In this document: piece after piece, positions 36,513 to 48,032 of the stretch
How the letters are laid out: each line of letters starts with the position of its first letter
Position numbering within the stretch: position 1 is the stretch's first letter
From: Archilochus colubris
Lineage: Eukaryota > Chordata > Aves > Apodiformes > Trochilidae
Direction: 5' to 3'
Assembly: GCA_023079485.1 (NCBI GenBank)
Contig: CM041104.1
Location: 2,419,676 to 2,483,675 of the forward strand
DNA length: 64,000 nucleotides
The notes under the pieces: generated by a model
What the model saw: only the letters and a program-made list of their open reading frames with translations
Told to the model about the DNA's origin: nothing
Database searches by the model: none
Translations under genes and position numbers: made by a program

Positions 36513-39500
36513 GTAAAGAAAGAAAATCAAAAACCAGAAAGAATCACTCCTATGTTTGTTCTTTATGAACAAGTAAAAAAAAGTTGCTGCTGTCAAAGAT
36601 GAAAATTTGTGCTTCCTAATTAAAAAGTCCTGTTCACTGATTCCTCTTCTTAGTTCCAGCCATTCCTCAAGATTTCTGTACAGTGGTCACTCCTTGTGTG
36701 CTCAGAGGTGGAATTTCATCAAAAGAAAAATAGGAAGAGAAAAAAAAATCATCTTCTGATGAGATGAAGGAGGTGTTATTTTCCTAGAAGTCCTCCTGTA
36801 TTGTCCTCATATGCCCATTTGCTGCTCAGGAGCCCTCATCTCTGGGGAGATGACTCTGGCTCACAGGGAACTTTGCCCATTTTTAGGGTTGGTGTAGAGC
36901 AGCAAGCAGCATGACCACCAGCAGCAATGGGCCTCATCCTGCTTTGGTGAATCTGGACTTCTTGCTCTTTGAGACCAAGCTCCCAGTAATTCCCTTGCCT
37001 CCCCAGAGACCCCAAGCTGGGTTTTAACAGAGTTCTGCCAAGGAAGGATCATTCAGCAGCAGGGAACCTTTCACAGCAGGAGATCATTAAACACTTGGCT
37101 TAAATGAAAACTTAAAGAAGTTGCTTTGAATACCAAATTTCTTCTCACTTCTTCACCAAATGCCTGTGATGCCACCCCAGTAGCTTTTCCAGAACAGGTT
37201 CTCTCATCTGATTTTTGCTACCTCTACATCTCGGCTGTGACCAAAGTGACTATAGGGGAATATGATATAGACCATAGGGGGTTTTTTTATGTAGACAAGT
37301 AGCCTGGCAGAATTTAAATATTCACTGGGACTATGTCCTTATTAACCACCCCTACGAAATTCTCCAATGGTGCCTTTTGAAGGACATACCACTAGTCTTG
37401 TAAGGTGCACAGGTTAAATGTAAATACTTATCAGTTCTCAGGTTCTCATCCAGTCAGGGGAGATGCCAAGAGCTTGCATGTTTGTCTTCAGATCTATAGG
37501 GAGATTTCCCAAGAGCATGAGCTCTCAGACATTCAGTCAAAACACCCAGTGATGGCTGTCTCCAGAACATTCAGCAGCTCTTTGATTGACATATTTCTCA
37601 TCAACAAGCTGGTTCTGTTTACATGTCTCTGATAGGCAACCAAGGCAAAAATACAACCAGACATTTCTGTTCTTAGGTTTTCTTCTCCTGGAAATATGGG
37701 GTTTATTTCAGGAGCTGGTACCAGCCCAGGGTTGCTAACATTAACCAGCTGGGCTGTACCAGCAGGGCCATGCAGAGCAGCTTGCAAATGCTCCCTGAGG
37801 TTTCCAGCAGCTCGGATCTGAAGCAGAATCAGCAGAAAGCAAAGTACTTTGGGGTTTTGTTTGTATGTTTGTTGGTTGGTTGGGTTTTTTCATTCAGTCC
37901 ACCTCTGTTTCCCAGACTGAGCGTGGTTTTGCCACTTCCATCAATCACACTCTGTGGCTCCACAAAACACAAATCCTGATACACCCCTAGAGCTGTCAGG
38001 TCCCATTTTACTTTGTTTAATCATATCCAATTGTTTCTTAGCAGGCAACCAACCTTAAAAAATCCTCTCCCTCTTCAGCAGTCTTGCCACTTCTCAAATC
38101 CTGCCAGGGATTGCCCAGGCTCTGCTTCCAAAGCACTTCTGAGACAGCTCCTCCCCAGCTGCCCAGCCAGGAACCCAGTTTATTCATCTCAAAAAGACCT
38201 TATTCAATACTGATTTCCCTCAGAAGGGTGGTTGCAGAATTTAATTTATTTATGGACACACTGAATTTAGTTTATTTATGGATCATCTCAGGGGTTTTCA
38301 TCTATCTATGTTTCCCTGTAGCACCTCACATTGTGGTACCTAAATATGCCCAGACTAAGTTGCTAGAGGGAAGAATTCTGTGGTTCTTTTCTTACCCCAG
38401 TAATTCATACAGCAGAACTAAGAGCAGCATAAGGAGAACAGAGGGTATTGTCATGAATTCTAACTGTTGAGGGGTCACAGCTTAAAAAAAAATACATTTT
38501 TTTTTAAAGTTTCCATTTGGAAATGCATAACAACGAGAGTACAGTTATGGAAACACAGACAGAGGGGTTAACAGATGGCTAAACACAAAATATTTGAACG
38601 TTTATTTTTTTTAAATATTGAAAGCTGAGGGAGAAAAAGCACAGGGAAACCAAAACAAACCCTCATTCTCCCACTTCTATTTCAGCCCCAAGCTACTCAC
38701 TAAGCTTCTGCTGCCATGGAAGCTCCTCAGGAAAGGTGGAGCCTTCTCCCTGGGAAAACTAAAAACACCCTGGAAGAACTTGTAGCTTCTAAAACATAAA
38801 AAAAGCCCTTCCAGAGGGATGTGGTGAGGTAACTCAGTCTTCTCTGTTCCTCAGTCTGCATTCACACTGTGACTCTGTTTGCTCCACACCCTGTGGGTTC
38901 CCAGCTGCTACAAATCTCCCAGATGAGAACCTTGACTCTGAGCTGGGGTTTTGCCTCCCAGAGGAAGGAGCCACACTCCTGAGAGGTGCACCAGGTATCC
39001 ATGGGTTGATGAGAGCACCAGGAACCCCTTTGTGAATTAACCCCACTGCCCCTGGCCAACTCTGGGTGGACCTTCCCTACATCCTGAGCAGCCCTGGCAA
39101 AGGAACTCAGGTCCCTATCTCTCAAAATAAAACAATAAAACCTCAGAGTTAGTAGGGGTGAAGCACTATAGAAAGGTCCACCATGTTCCCCAGCAATTAG
39201 GAAGGCTTCTGTTTTAAAATCCACATCTAGTGAGAGTGCTCAAAAAATATAAAATAGCTGTTTTGGAAAAGCTAGAAGGACAAGTCCCTTTCAGTCATTA
39301 TTTTATTACAGACTCAGAAGGGAAATCAGTGGATGGAGCAGTGGTTCATGCAATTCTGTTTCCAGCTTCTCAGAGAGGAAATGTCATGTAGAACAACTTG
39401 TTTTTCTATTGCCACAATTAAAGTACATAGGAGGCCACAACAAAATCAATACAAAACTGGTAAATCTGTAATGAATGACAGCAAAATACTGATCTTCTTG

Positions 39501-41453
39501 CCTTGGGAAACATCTGTCTAAATACTACCACATGGTTAGGCAGTAGAAGGTTTTCCTGGCTTCTTTTTTTGAAGGTTCTGCCATTTTTATCTCTTGGCTC
39601 ACCAAATGGCCTCATGCTTCTTGCTCATTGTGTTTAAGTTTCCTCTGAGGGATTTATGTTCAATTGCAAATTTTCAAGGCTTGGGCTACCCCTGAGGAGA
39701 GTGCAATTTATGCTCCAGGAAACACCTGCCTGGGTTGCTGCTGGCAAAACCCCCGAGGGGTTCAGCAGGGACCTGAGGAAGCAGTGTTTGGAGAGCCTCA
39801 TGTTTTAGCTCAGCTTTTGCTCCAGCAATAGGCTCAGGCTTTTTTGCTTTTGATTTTCCATGTTTATGGAGTCCACTCCCTCTCAGCTCATTCACCTGCC
39901 CTTTCCAAGCCACCCATTTCTGCCTTCTGTGGTTACTTTCAAATCACTTTTCTGCTTTTTCTTCCAAAAAACCCCAGGCTGAGTCCCTTTTGTATTTCTG
40001 TTATCCAGGAGAATTTTTGCAGCTTATGGAGAACATGCAGTTTTCCCCCTTACTGTGGCATTTCTGGGTAATTTACTTAGGTAGACACCAGCTCTTGCCT
40101 CTGCCAGCTTCCTACCCACCCTGCAGAGCAAGACACAGTAAGAGATGCAGTAGGGTAGCACAGGATGCTCTCAGTACCCAGGTCACACACAGTCCTCATA
40201 CATAATTATAGATCAGCCCTACAACCTTCACAGATGTAACCTCATCTGTTGTGTTGTTTTTTCTTTTTAATTTCCACCTCCCATTCCACCAAAACTGTGG
40301 CCAAATGCCTTTTTTAAGCAGAACCAGCTAATGGTTTTTATTGCAGCCAGGATTATGCACTGCATGTTACTACATTAATGTCTGGTGGGTTTGGTGGTTT
40401 GGTTTTTTTTAATGATTATTATTTTTTTATCAATCAAGTTGTTTTCTAGTGCTGGAATGGCTTGATCTTCTTTCCTAAACACTCATTGTATCTGTCACAC
40501 GCTCATCCGATTTCAGCAGCAAGAAATCAATAGGAATTGATTTGAGAATGTCCAATCTTATCAAGTATCAAGTAGGGTGCTGGGACAAATGCTGAGCTGA
40601 TGCTATAACATATAGATTTTCCCAAGGCATGTAGCCATGTATGACAACCTTGTTTACAAAGGATGGTTGGACTCCAGGATGTCAAATGTGTTTGTTAATC
40701 TCTGTGCCCTCAGCTTTCCAAGGGTGCCAATTCCCACACTAGCTCTCTCTCAGCTAAAAGCTGAGTGTAAGCACAATCTAAAGTCCTAGCAGAAGATTAT
40801 GGAGGAAGAGAGAAAGTGTTGCATTCAGAAACAAAAGCACTGCCAGCGAATGCTATTTCAGCAATTACCTATGTTTAGTAATTATGCTAATGTTGATTCT
40901 CAAAAGGCTGTTATTTGCTCAGCATGTTCTTCATATTTTATCTCTCTACCTGCCTAACCTTTTATTTTCACTCTGGCTATTGCTGGTTGTTTGTCACGTT
41001 AAGTGATGTTTGCATGCCAAGTATTGTCAAGGTTCTCTTGCTTTAGCTGAATTCCTATTTTCCCACCAGTGGCTGCTGTGATTTTCTGCTCATCGCTCTT
41101 ACAAAGTTTGGGGGACTGAATTTCACTGATTTCAAGAAAATTTGGGTGCTGCTGGTGTTATAAGTACTTCAGGCAGTGGGGTGAATAACCAGCTCCTGGG
41201 GGCTGTAACAATACATTTGGTGAAGTGTAATGGGCATCAATTGATAAATATTGACATATGGGGATCCTGTGTGCTCCTACACTGCTGGATGGGTACCCCA
41301 CCTTGAACTGGTGTGGCATGGAGATGAGCCTGCCAGCCTCAGGCTCAGGCATTTATACAAAATATAATTTAATTTACCAGTAGAAACACAGCTTTTCAGA
41401 GCTAGACTCCACATTGCAGCCTCTCCACAACATGCAGCAACCCCACAGACCTA
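36513..41453. other. Non-coding unique DNA, no gene recognised
   Basis: About 4.9 kb of unique sequence. It has an imperfect doublet of 'tttatttatgga' near 38243-38281 and A/T runs near 38484-38506 and 40407-40430. No recognisable gene, RNA or element was found. Confidence 0.6.
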
Positions 41454-42258
41454 CAGAATGTTTTAGGTTGGAAGAGACCTCCAAGTTCATCCAGTCCAAC
41501 CTTTGACCAACACCACAATCTAAGTACTAAACCATGTCCTTAAGGACCAAAGGTCCAAATGCCTTTTAAATGCCTCCAGGGATGGAGACTCCACCACTGT
41601 CCTGGGCCATTCCAGTACCTGACAACCCTCTCAGTGAAAAAAATGTTTCCTAACATCCATCCTAAACCTCCCCTGGTGCAGCTTCCATCCATTCCCTCTG
41701 CTCTTATCTCAGTCACTAAGGAGAAGGCTGTTTTCCTCCTCTCTCCAACCTCCCTGAGGCAGTTGCAGAAAGCCATAAGGTCTCTTCTCAGCCTCCTCTT
41801 CTCCAGACCAAACCCCCCCAGCTCCCTCAGCCTCTCCTCACGGGGTTTGTGCTCCAGGCCCTTCATCAGCTTCTCTGGACACCTCCATCACTTCTCTGTC
41901 CCTCCTATAGTGAGGTGCCCAGAACGGAACACCGTGCTCAAGATGTGGCCTCACCAGAGCTGAGTACAGAGGGATGATCACCTCCCTGTTCCTGCTGGCC
42001 ACTGAGTTCCCAACACAAGCCAGGATGTTCTTCTTGGCCACATGCACACACTGCTGACTCAGATTAAGTTGACTGCCAACCAATACCCCCAGGTTCCTTT
42101 CCAGCTTACAGCTCTCTAACCACACTTCCCCAGCTCTGTAGCTCACCCTGGGGTTGGTGCCTTGTTAAACCTCCTACAATTAACCTTGGCCCATTGGTCC
42201 AACCTGTCCAGGTCCCTCTGTAAGCCTTTCCTACCCTCCAGCAGATCCACACAGCTAC
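41454..42258 (-). mobile_element. 5'-truncated older CR1 LINE fragment
   Basis: Minus-strand CR1 of a different subfamily from the 17375 copy. Its plus-strand left edge reads 'cagaatgttttaggttggaagagacct', and the ORF2 remnants lie in three frames (about 41866-41540, 42146-41838 and 42337-42143 including flank). Recognisable parts are [37 protein letters not shown] and [23 protein letters not shown] blocks. Several frameshifts and a gap near 42150-42170 make it non-functional. Homology ends near 42258 at 'cagatccacacagctacc'. Confidence 0.92.
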
Positions 42259-42980
42259 CACTCAAACATATAGTGCAGTATTGTAGACACAAATAAATTA
42301 ATTTACTCTGCAACTCAACACTGGTGTCACAAAGCAATTGTACCTTGCTTGAACTTTATGAGCTCCAACTTTCTTTCTTCATTGATTTGTTTTTTCTTGC
42401 AATTTACCACCATGTTCCTGTGGTTCAGTAAAGAGACCAGGAGTCCTACTGTGGTTAATTTAAATTCTATTCTCTTTTTATCAAATTATTTGTAAATTAA
42501 CTGTTAGGACTTGCTTAGAAGGAAGAAATTACATCTGATCCTCAATACTCTGTGCAGAGTGAAAGCCAACCTATGAAAAGGAGCAAGGCTCCCACGCCGA
42601 GATGTGCAATCTCTATAAACAGCAAGGTTAGCAGAGAGCCAGCTTGTTTAAATGGTCAAGACAAGCAAGGAACAAATAGGGCTGACTTGGCATATGTGTT
42701 CATTAACTTTGATGTGGGAGCTTTGAACTGAAGAGAGAAAAGATTAAGCTCTAATTGTATCTTCTTTAAGGGTGCATTTTGAACAGCTTACCCTTTTGGT
42801 GAGGTGGCTCTTTTTTACACACATCACGTCTTCCTATGGATAAACAGACCTTTATCACACTTGACTTTTCTGTTTTCCTTCCCTTGTGAAATGCTGGCTC
42901 TGATTTAAGTCCTAATGTAACACGCAGCATACTGTGACTCAAAATTCAATAGATCTTCCCTGGTGCCTCCTTCCTTTCAG
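42259..42980. other. Non-coding DNA
   Basis: Unique sequence between the CR1 copy and the exon candidate. Its right end (42957-42980) is a pyrimidine-rich tract ending in CAG, preceded by a plausible branch-point sequence 'tgtgactcaa'. Confidence 0.55.
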
Positions 42981-43295
42981 AAAGTCATCACCAATGAAAC
43001 CCTTGAGGATGTTTTAAATGACCAGTATAGAGTAAAGCTCCTTAACTGGGTAATCAGAGATGATTCACTGAATGAATTTCAGGATGATTGTAGCATGTTT
43101 TACAGCATTGTTCATGAAGAAGAGGAGAAAGATGCCAAGGCTTGTTTGCCTCCCCTCAAAGGGCAACGTGGAGTGGTAGGAACACAGACTGGATGTGCCA
43201 CTATTAGTATGGAATATGGAAGATCCTTTAAAAGACAGAAAAGCCAATATGTCAGATATTTGGAAACTTTGCACTTGCTGCAGGACCAGCACTAA
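42981..43295 (+). CDS. Unrecognised open frame behind a strong acceptor-like site (possible terminal exon)
   Basis: The frame begins at 42981, directly after 'tggtgcctccttcctttcag', which is a good vertebrate 3' splice site, and runs 104 codons to TAA at 43293-43295. It also stays open leftwards across the acceptor tract to about 42963. The predicted peptide is hydrophilic and acidic in the middle (HEEEEKDAK, about residues 45-55) with a basic patch later (FKRQKS). A candidate poly(A) signal ATTAAA lies near 43457. I do not recognise the family and see no partner exon. It could be the last exon of an unannotated gene, a relic, or chance. The peptide's only odd echo is a short stretch (DQYRVKLLN) resembling DQCQVQLLN in another frame at about 43571-43600. 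Confidence 0.2.
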   Translation, partial: KVITNETLEDVLNDQYRVKLLNWVIRDDSLNEFQDDCSMFYSIVHEEEEKDAKACLPPLKGQRGVVGTQTGCATISMEYGRSFKRQKSQYVRYLETLHLLQDQH

Positions 43296-46200
43296 GCACA
43301 GGCCAGGGTGATAGATCATGTTGACCTATTTCATAGACTAGGTAGTGACCATACCTGTGGTGTGCACAAGCCTTATTTTCACTGCAGATGCAGTTATCCA
43401 CTTTGCACATTCTGTGGAAGCTTTGTTCAAGCACTGAATTGTGCATCTGTCTTGTATTAAACACAAATTCTTCCTACAACAGACATTATTTTTTGTCTCA
43501 GAACCAGCTGTTGCACTATGCATGTGCAGAACATATTCAGGATAATAAGAAGGAGCAACAAAACTCACTGACTGATCAGTGTCAGGTCCAACTGCTAAAC
43601 TTTAGATTTACTCCATCTGCTTTGGCTTGGTACAATTGGGCCAGTTTAAGGAAACTGAAGAAGTTTAAATCAATCTTTTTCTCACTCTCTGAGAGCATTT
43701 TGGACCAGGAGGTGATCTCACATCACACATATTCACTTCTGCACCACTCAGACCAAGAAATTGCTGTGTTCACTTTCTACTGACTTCATGTATTTAAATC
43801 AGCCCTGGACCATTATACAATTTAACCTTCTTTTAGCCTAATCAGTATCAAATATTTATTTGGCTTTCTAATCTGAAGGTCTTTCTGTGCCTATTTCTCA
43901 GCTGAGCTGAAGGCAAGATCAGGCTTTCAGCAGTAAATAAATATCTCACAATGTTTCCATCAATGCTCCAAAAGGGACACTTGCACCAAGCTCCTAACTT
44001 TTCTCATCAGCAAGAATAAGTTGTTAAATTGTCTCCAGGAGCACCATTGGCTCCTTCTGAGGGACAAGGTACATCATAAAAATCTGTGTCACCACAGTTT
44101 GTTTTTTTTTAAATCAGAGATCTTCACTTACTAAACTGTGATAACTCTCCTCCAGAGAATGACCAGTTAGAATTTGGCTTTAGGCCCTGTGGCTCTCTCA
44201 TATTTCCTTCCCTGTAGTTTAACTTTTGAGGTTTCCTCTTTATAAACAAATTCCACTTAGGTCCTTTCCATAAATGTACTACCTTGGAGTCCACATTTAT
44301 TTTCTGTTTCCCAGACAGAACCATTTCTGATGCTCAAAAAACCATAACTTTGAGTGTTCACACTTTGGCTCCTGGGAGCTACTCTCACAATCTCCTGCCC
44401 ATCAGCATTGTTGGATTTCCAAAGCAGTTTAAACCAATAAAAAACCCATCTTTGGGCCACAGTTTCAACATGTTTTCTTTCAGAAGGTTCCCCCCCCTCA
44501 AGAAGCTGTCAGCAGAGCTGCTACAAGAGCTTCAGATGCAGAAGTGTCCTCAGACAGCCTCCTCCTTGTCCTCACCATTTGCTCTGCTTTTGACCATCTC
44601 AAGTTTTGTTTTATTTTTAAAAAAAGCCTCTTTGCTGAACCACAGAAGAACAGATGCTACAGAATTATGTTTCAAATCTATCTTTACTCTCAGGCAAAAC
44701 TCAATATTCAGGGCCATGCCTGGGTCAGAATTATTTCTTTGTAGCCTTTGGGTATTCATTAAATACATGCAGTTCTGGCATATTATCCCTTTTCAGTTAT
44801 GTTATATTACTTTCAATAATAGCTACAACTTAACAAGGGCACATCTAGCAAACAAGAACACATGATAAAAGCTTATAGCTAAACTGTTTACTCCATGAAT
44901 TCAAAGGGTAAAAAAGGCAGACACTTTCTGGCTGTATTAAGCTTCTTGGTAGATGGGATTTTCAGCATGTAGGTCCTAATTCTGCAAAATATTCAGCCTA
45001 TAGAAGTTTACAACTCCATAGAGTAATTTTGGGTTTCTTTAAACTATTTTTCCCTATTAAGTCTATTAACTTCCACATGCTAAACTCATGCTTAAGCTTT
45101 GTTCAAGATAAAGCTGTTTAGGATGTTTTGTAACTAAAGTGCCATCTGAAATTACCAGTTTCCAGCTTTGAAAAACAGGTACAAAAGCATTCAGACTTCC
45201 TCTTCTAGTAAAATCAATAATGTTTTGAAGCAGTGAAATCTGATGTAAAATCTCCTTCCACCAAATTTCTGCATTTCCCATTCTGGAGTGGGTCTCTGGA
45301 CACCCCTATGATTAATTCTTTCATTACTGCCCAGTCAGGTTGATGCCTGATGAGAAACAGAACCACGATACCCATGTGAACAGAGAGGTCTTTACCAGAG
45401 GCCTTTCAATGACCTAAAGAAAAGCAGCAAAAGTTGGGGTGCAATGGCAGGGGGTAATTGGCATAGGAATGTTCCCAGAGATGAAACTCTGTGCAAATGC
45501 TGAACATTGAGAGAGGTGCAGGGGGCTTCGTTTTGTACCCAAACTCCTGCTGCTTGATATTAATTGAAAACATGACTTACTATATGGGGATGCTGAAAGA
45601 GTACCCATGGAACAAATCTGCTGGTCATCTGGGCAAAGGAAATGAGGCACCAGACAAGATGCTTCTTCATGTTACTTATATCAAATGTTTGCCACTTTAT
45701 TGATTTGTCATTTATCTTTTGTTACTTCAGGGTCTGATTCAGTCCCTGGCCTGGGCTCAGTGCCCTTCAGCTCAGTGATATCTGGGGGTATTTGCAAATA
45801 CTCCAGGATGAAACTCAGCTTTTTCAACAAGTCAACAAAGCTGAGTTCCTTTCATTGGACTTTTAGTACTCTGAACCTGCCTGTCACCTTCAAAAGTTCA
45901 TTAATCTCACTCAAGACACAAGGTTTAATCCCTGCTGGGTTATTCCTGAGCAGGACTGGGTGTGGGACCCAATGAGCACTCAGGGGACAGAAGCAGCACA
46001 GAGGGGTGCAGAGGTTCTCTGCCAGGGGTTGAACAGCCAACTGTTAATATATATATGAATATATATATGTCAGCCTCTAGGCTTAAATGTGTGAGAGAGA
46101 GTGCAGATGGACTTCAGCTTTTAACAGGCAACTGAGAGACCAGCAGCTCAATCACAACAAAGACAACCTGCTTGCACACAGCCTAAAAAATATCAAGCCC

Positions 46201-47997
46201 ACCTTCTGCTCTGATAATAATGCCAGCTTTTATTGCCCATCAGTTATATGTTCCAACAAGCTTTTCCTTTGGATTTTTGGCATATTACCCTGTTGCCAAC
46301 GGGAGGAATATAAAAGCACATTGTTCTCCTCTAAATATCTCATTAAAATTTACCTGTGACAGGATGCCTACAAAATACTTGCTAACAGCAGGGCAGGTTG
46401 CACTGTGGCAGTCACTTACTGCACCAAATATCATTATTTCACCCACCTTGGGCTCCCTGTCCTGACCCATACCTGCCTGTTTTCCTGTCCTTGACTAAAT
46501 ATCCTGGGTTAGTGCAATTGTTTGCAAAGCTTAACACCATAAAGCCCCAATCCATCAGGAGTCATTAGAGGCTACAGCAATATAAATAATACATAAATCA
46601 TTCATAACAATCAATAGCTGTATTCCTCGAATGCTTTCTTGCCAGTGAATAATTCCCCCAGTTCAAATTGTCAGGCATGGCAGCAGGCAAAAAAGCTGCA
46701 AGTGGCTCTGAAAACTTCCTAAATTATGGCTCCCTGCAGTTCTTTTACCTGTGGCAGCTTTCGAAGGGCTTTAAAAAGCAGGTGAAGAATACAGGAAATC
46801 CACAGGCAGAGGGACTCTGGTGCAGTGCTGACAGCCCACACTGGAGTCAGGAAACGCAAAATAGTGCAGAAAATGAGTTGGCAGAGATAAAAAGATTTCT
46901 GAAAAATTGAAGAGGAGGAGATACATGCAGAAAAGGGTGGATGACAGGGGAGTTATACAGCCAGTGTATGCATATGCCTCCTGATGCTTCCATGCCAGGC
47001 CCCAGAGTTTCACACAGGAATTATCGAAGATTGAGATTAAAAGAAGTCTGGGGTTTAGTTTTGTTCATTGTTCATTTTTTTCCCTCCAAACTCCTTTACT
47101 CTGATACTGTATGAAAAACCTTCAGATGAACAGTTTTTGGATAAGATGTAGTCAACCTTCAGCATGTTGAAGCCTGGGTACCATGATGTCTCATGGATGC
47201 CCAGCTCAAAGGTGCCCCTGGGGATTGCCTGTGGGGCCACAGCAAACTCACCTACAGAACAAGAACACTTCAGCTTCTGAGGGGTTCCTATGATTAAAGT
47301 AATTTGCCTGCTCCTATTCTAGTTCATTTGCTGACATCTCTCTCCATCTGACCCCATTTGTGCAGCAGGCACCTTGGCTCTCTGCACATGTGCATTTTTT
47401 TCTGAGGTTCAGCTAGATCCACAGTCTCCCATAACACACCCACCTGCTGGGCATAGAAAGATCTTCTCTGTTTGGATTATGAAAACCAGCAGACTGTAAT
47501 GTTGTCTCCTCTGGGAGCCTTGGGCTTGGAAGTATCAGCGAGCAGTTGTACAATTAATCTGATCAGAATAAACTTCTGCACTTTCATGGCATCATTTTTT
47601 GATCTTGCCATTAGACAAATGCTTCCAAAGCACTCAATAATTAAGCCCTGCAGCTCCCATGAATGGTGGGTAAATAAGCACTTGTGTTTGCTTCTCCCAA
47701 GACAGCCCAAGATGCTCACAAATAATTTGGAGAAGGTGCCACTGTGAGCCTGTGGTAGGCACCTGCCCCATGTTTGCATCTGGATCTGTAGTTTCATGTT
47801 GGTAAAACAGGACACCCTCCTCCTCACAACATCCCTGGATGTTTCTAGGACCATCCACCCATATTCAGATATACCTATTTTTATCAGAGGCATTTTAGTT
47901 TTTAGGGGGTGGGGTTTCTTCTTTTGCTGGAAAATTGGTGCTGGCCAAAGCAATCGGTTTCTGGGAATGGGAGATAGCATGAAAAGTTTTCTTTTTG

Positions 47998-48001
<4 letters not shown>
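43296..48001. other. Non-coding unique DNA, no gene recognised
   Basis: Unique sequence. The longest frame, 44284-44865 plus (about 193 codons), starts at a non-ATG codon, has no recognisable domain and crosses low-complexity DNA, so it is treated as chance. A TA-alternating pair of tracts lies at 46046-46069. Confidence 0.6.
46046..46069. repeat. (AT)n microsatellite pair
   Basis: Two alternating AT tracts separated by 'ga', forming a short palindromic, unstable stretch. Confidence 0.8.

Positions 48002-48030
<29 letters not shown>
48002..48030 (-). repeat. 29-base poly-T tract (poly-A on minus strand)
   Basis: Twenty-nine consecutive T residues, followed on the plus strand by 'attttaaatgg', so on the minus strand AAAATAAA immediately precedes the A run. 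This could be the tail of a minus-strand retrocopy extending into 48031-48250, but no coding sequence was recognised there and no flanking direct repeat was found. Confidence 0.8.

Positions 48031-48032
<2 letters not shown>

Noticed and set aside
44284..44865. 193-codon plus frame
   Set aside because: It starts at TTG and has no domain or splice context. One frame of this length is expected by chance in 64 kb.
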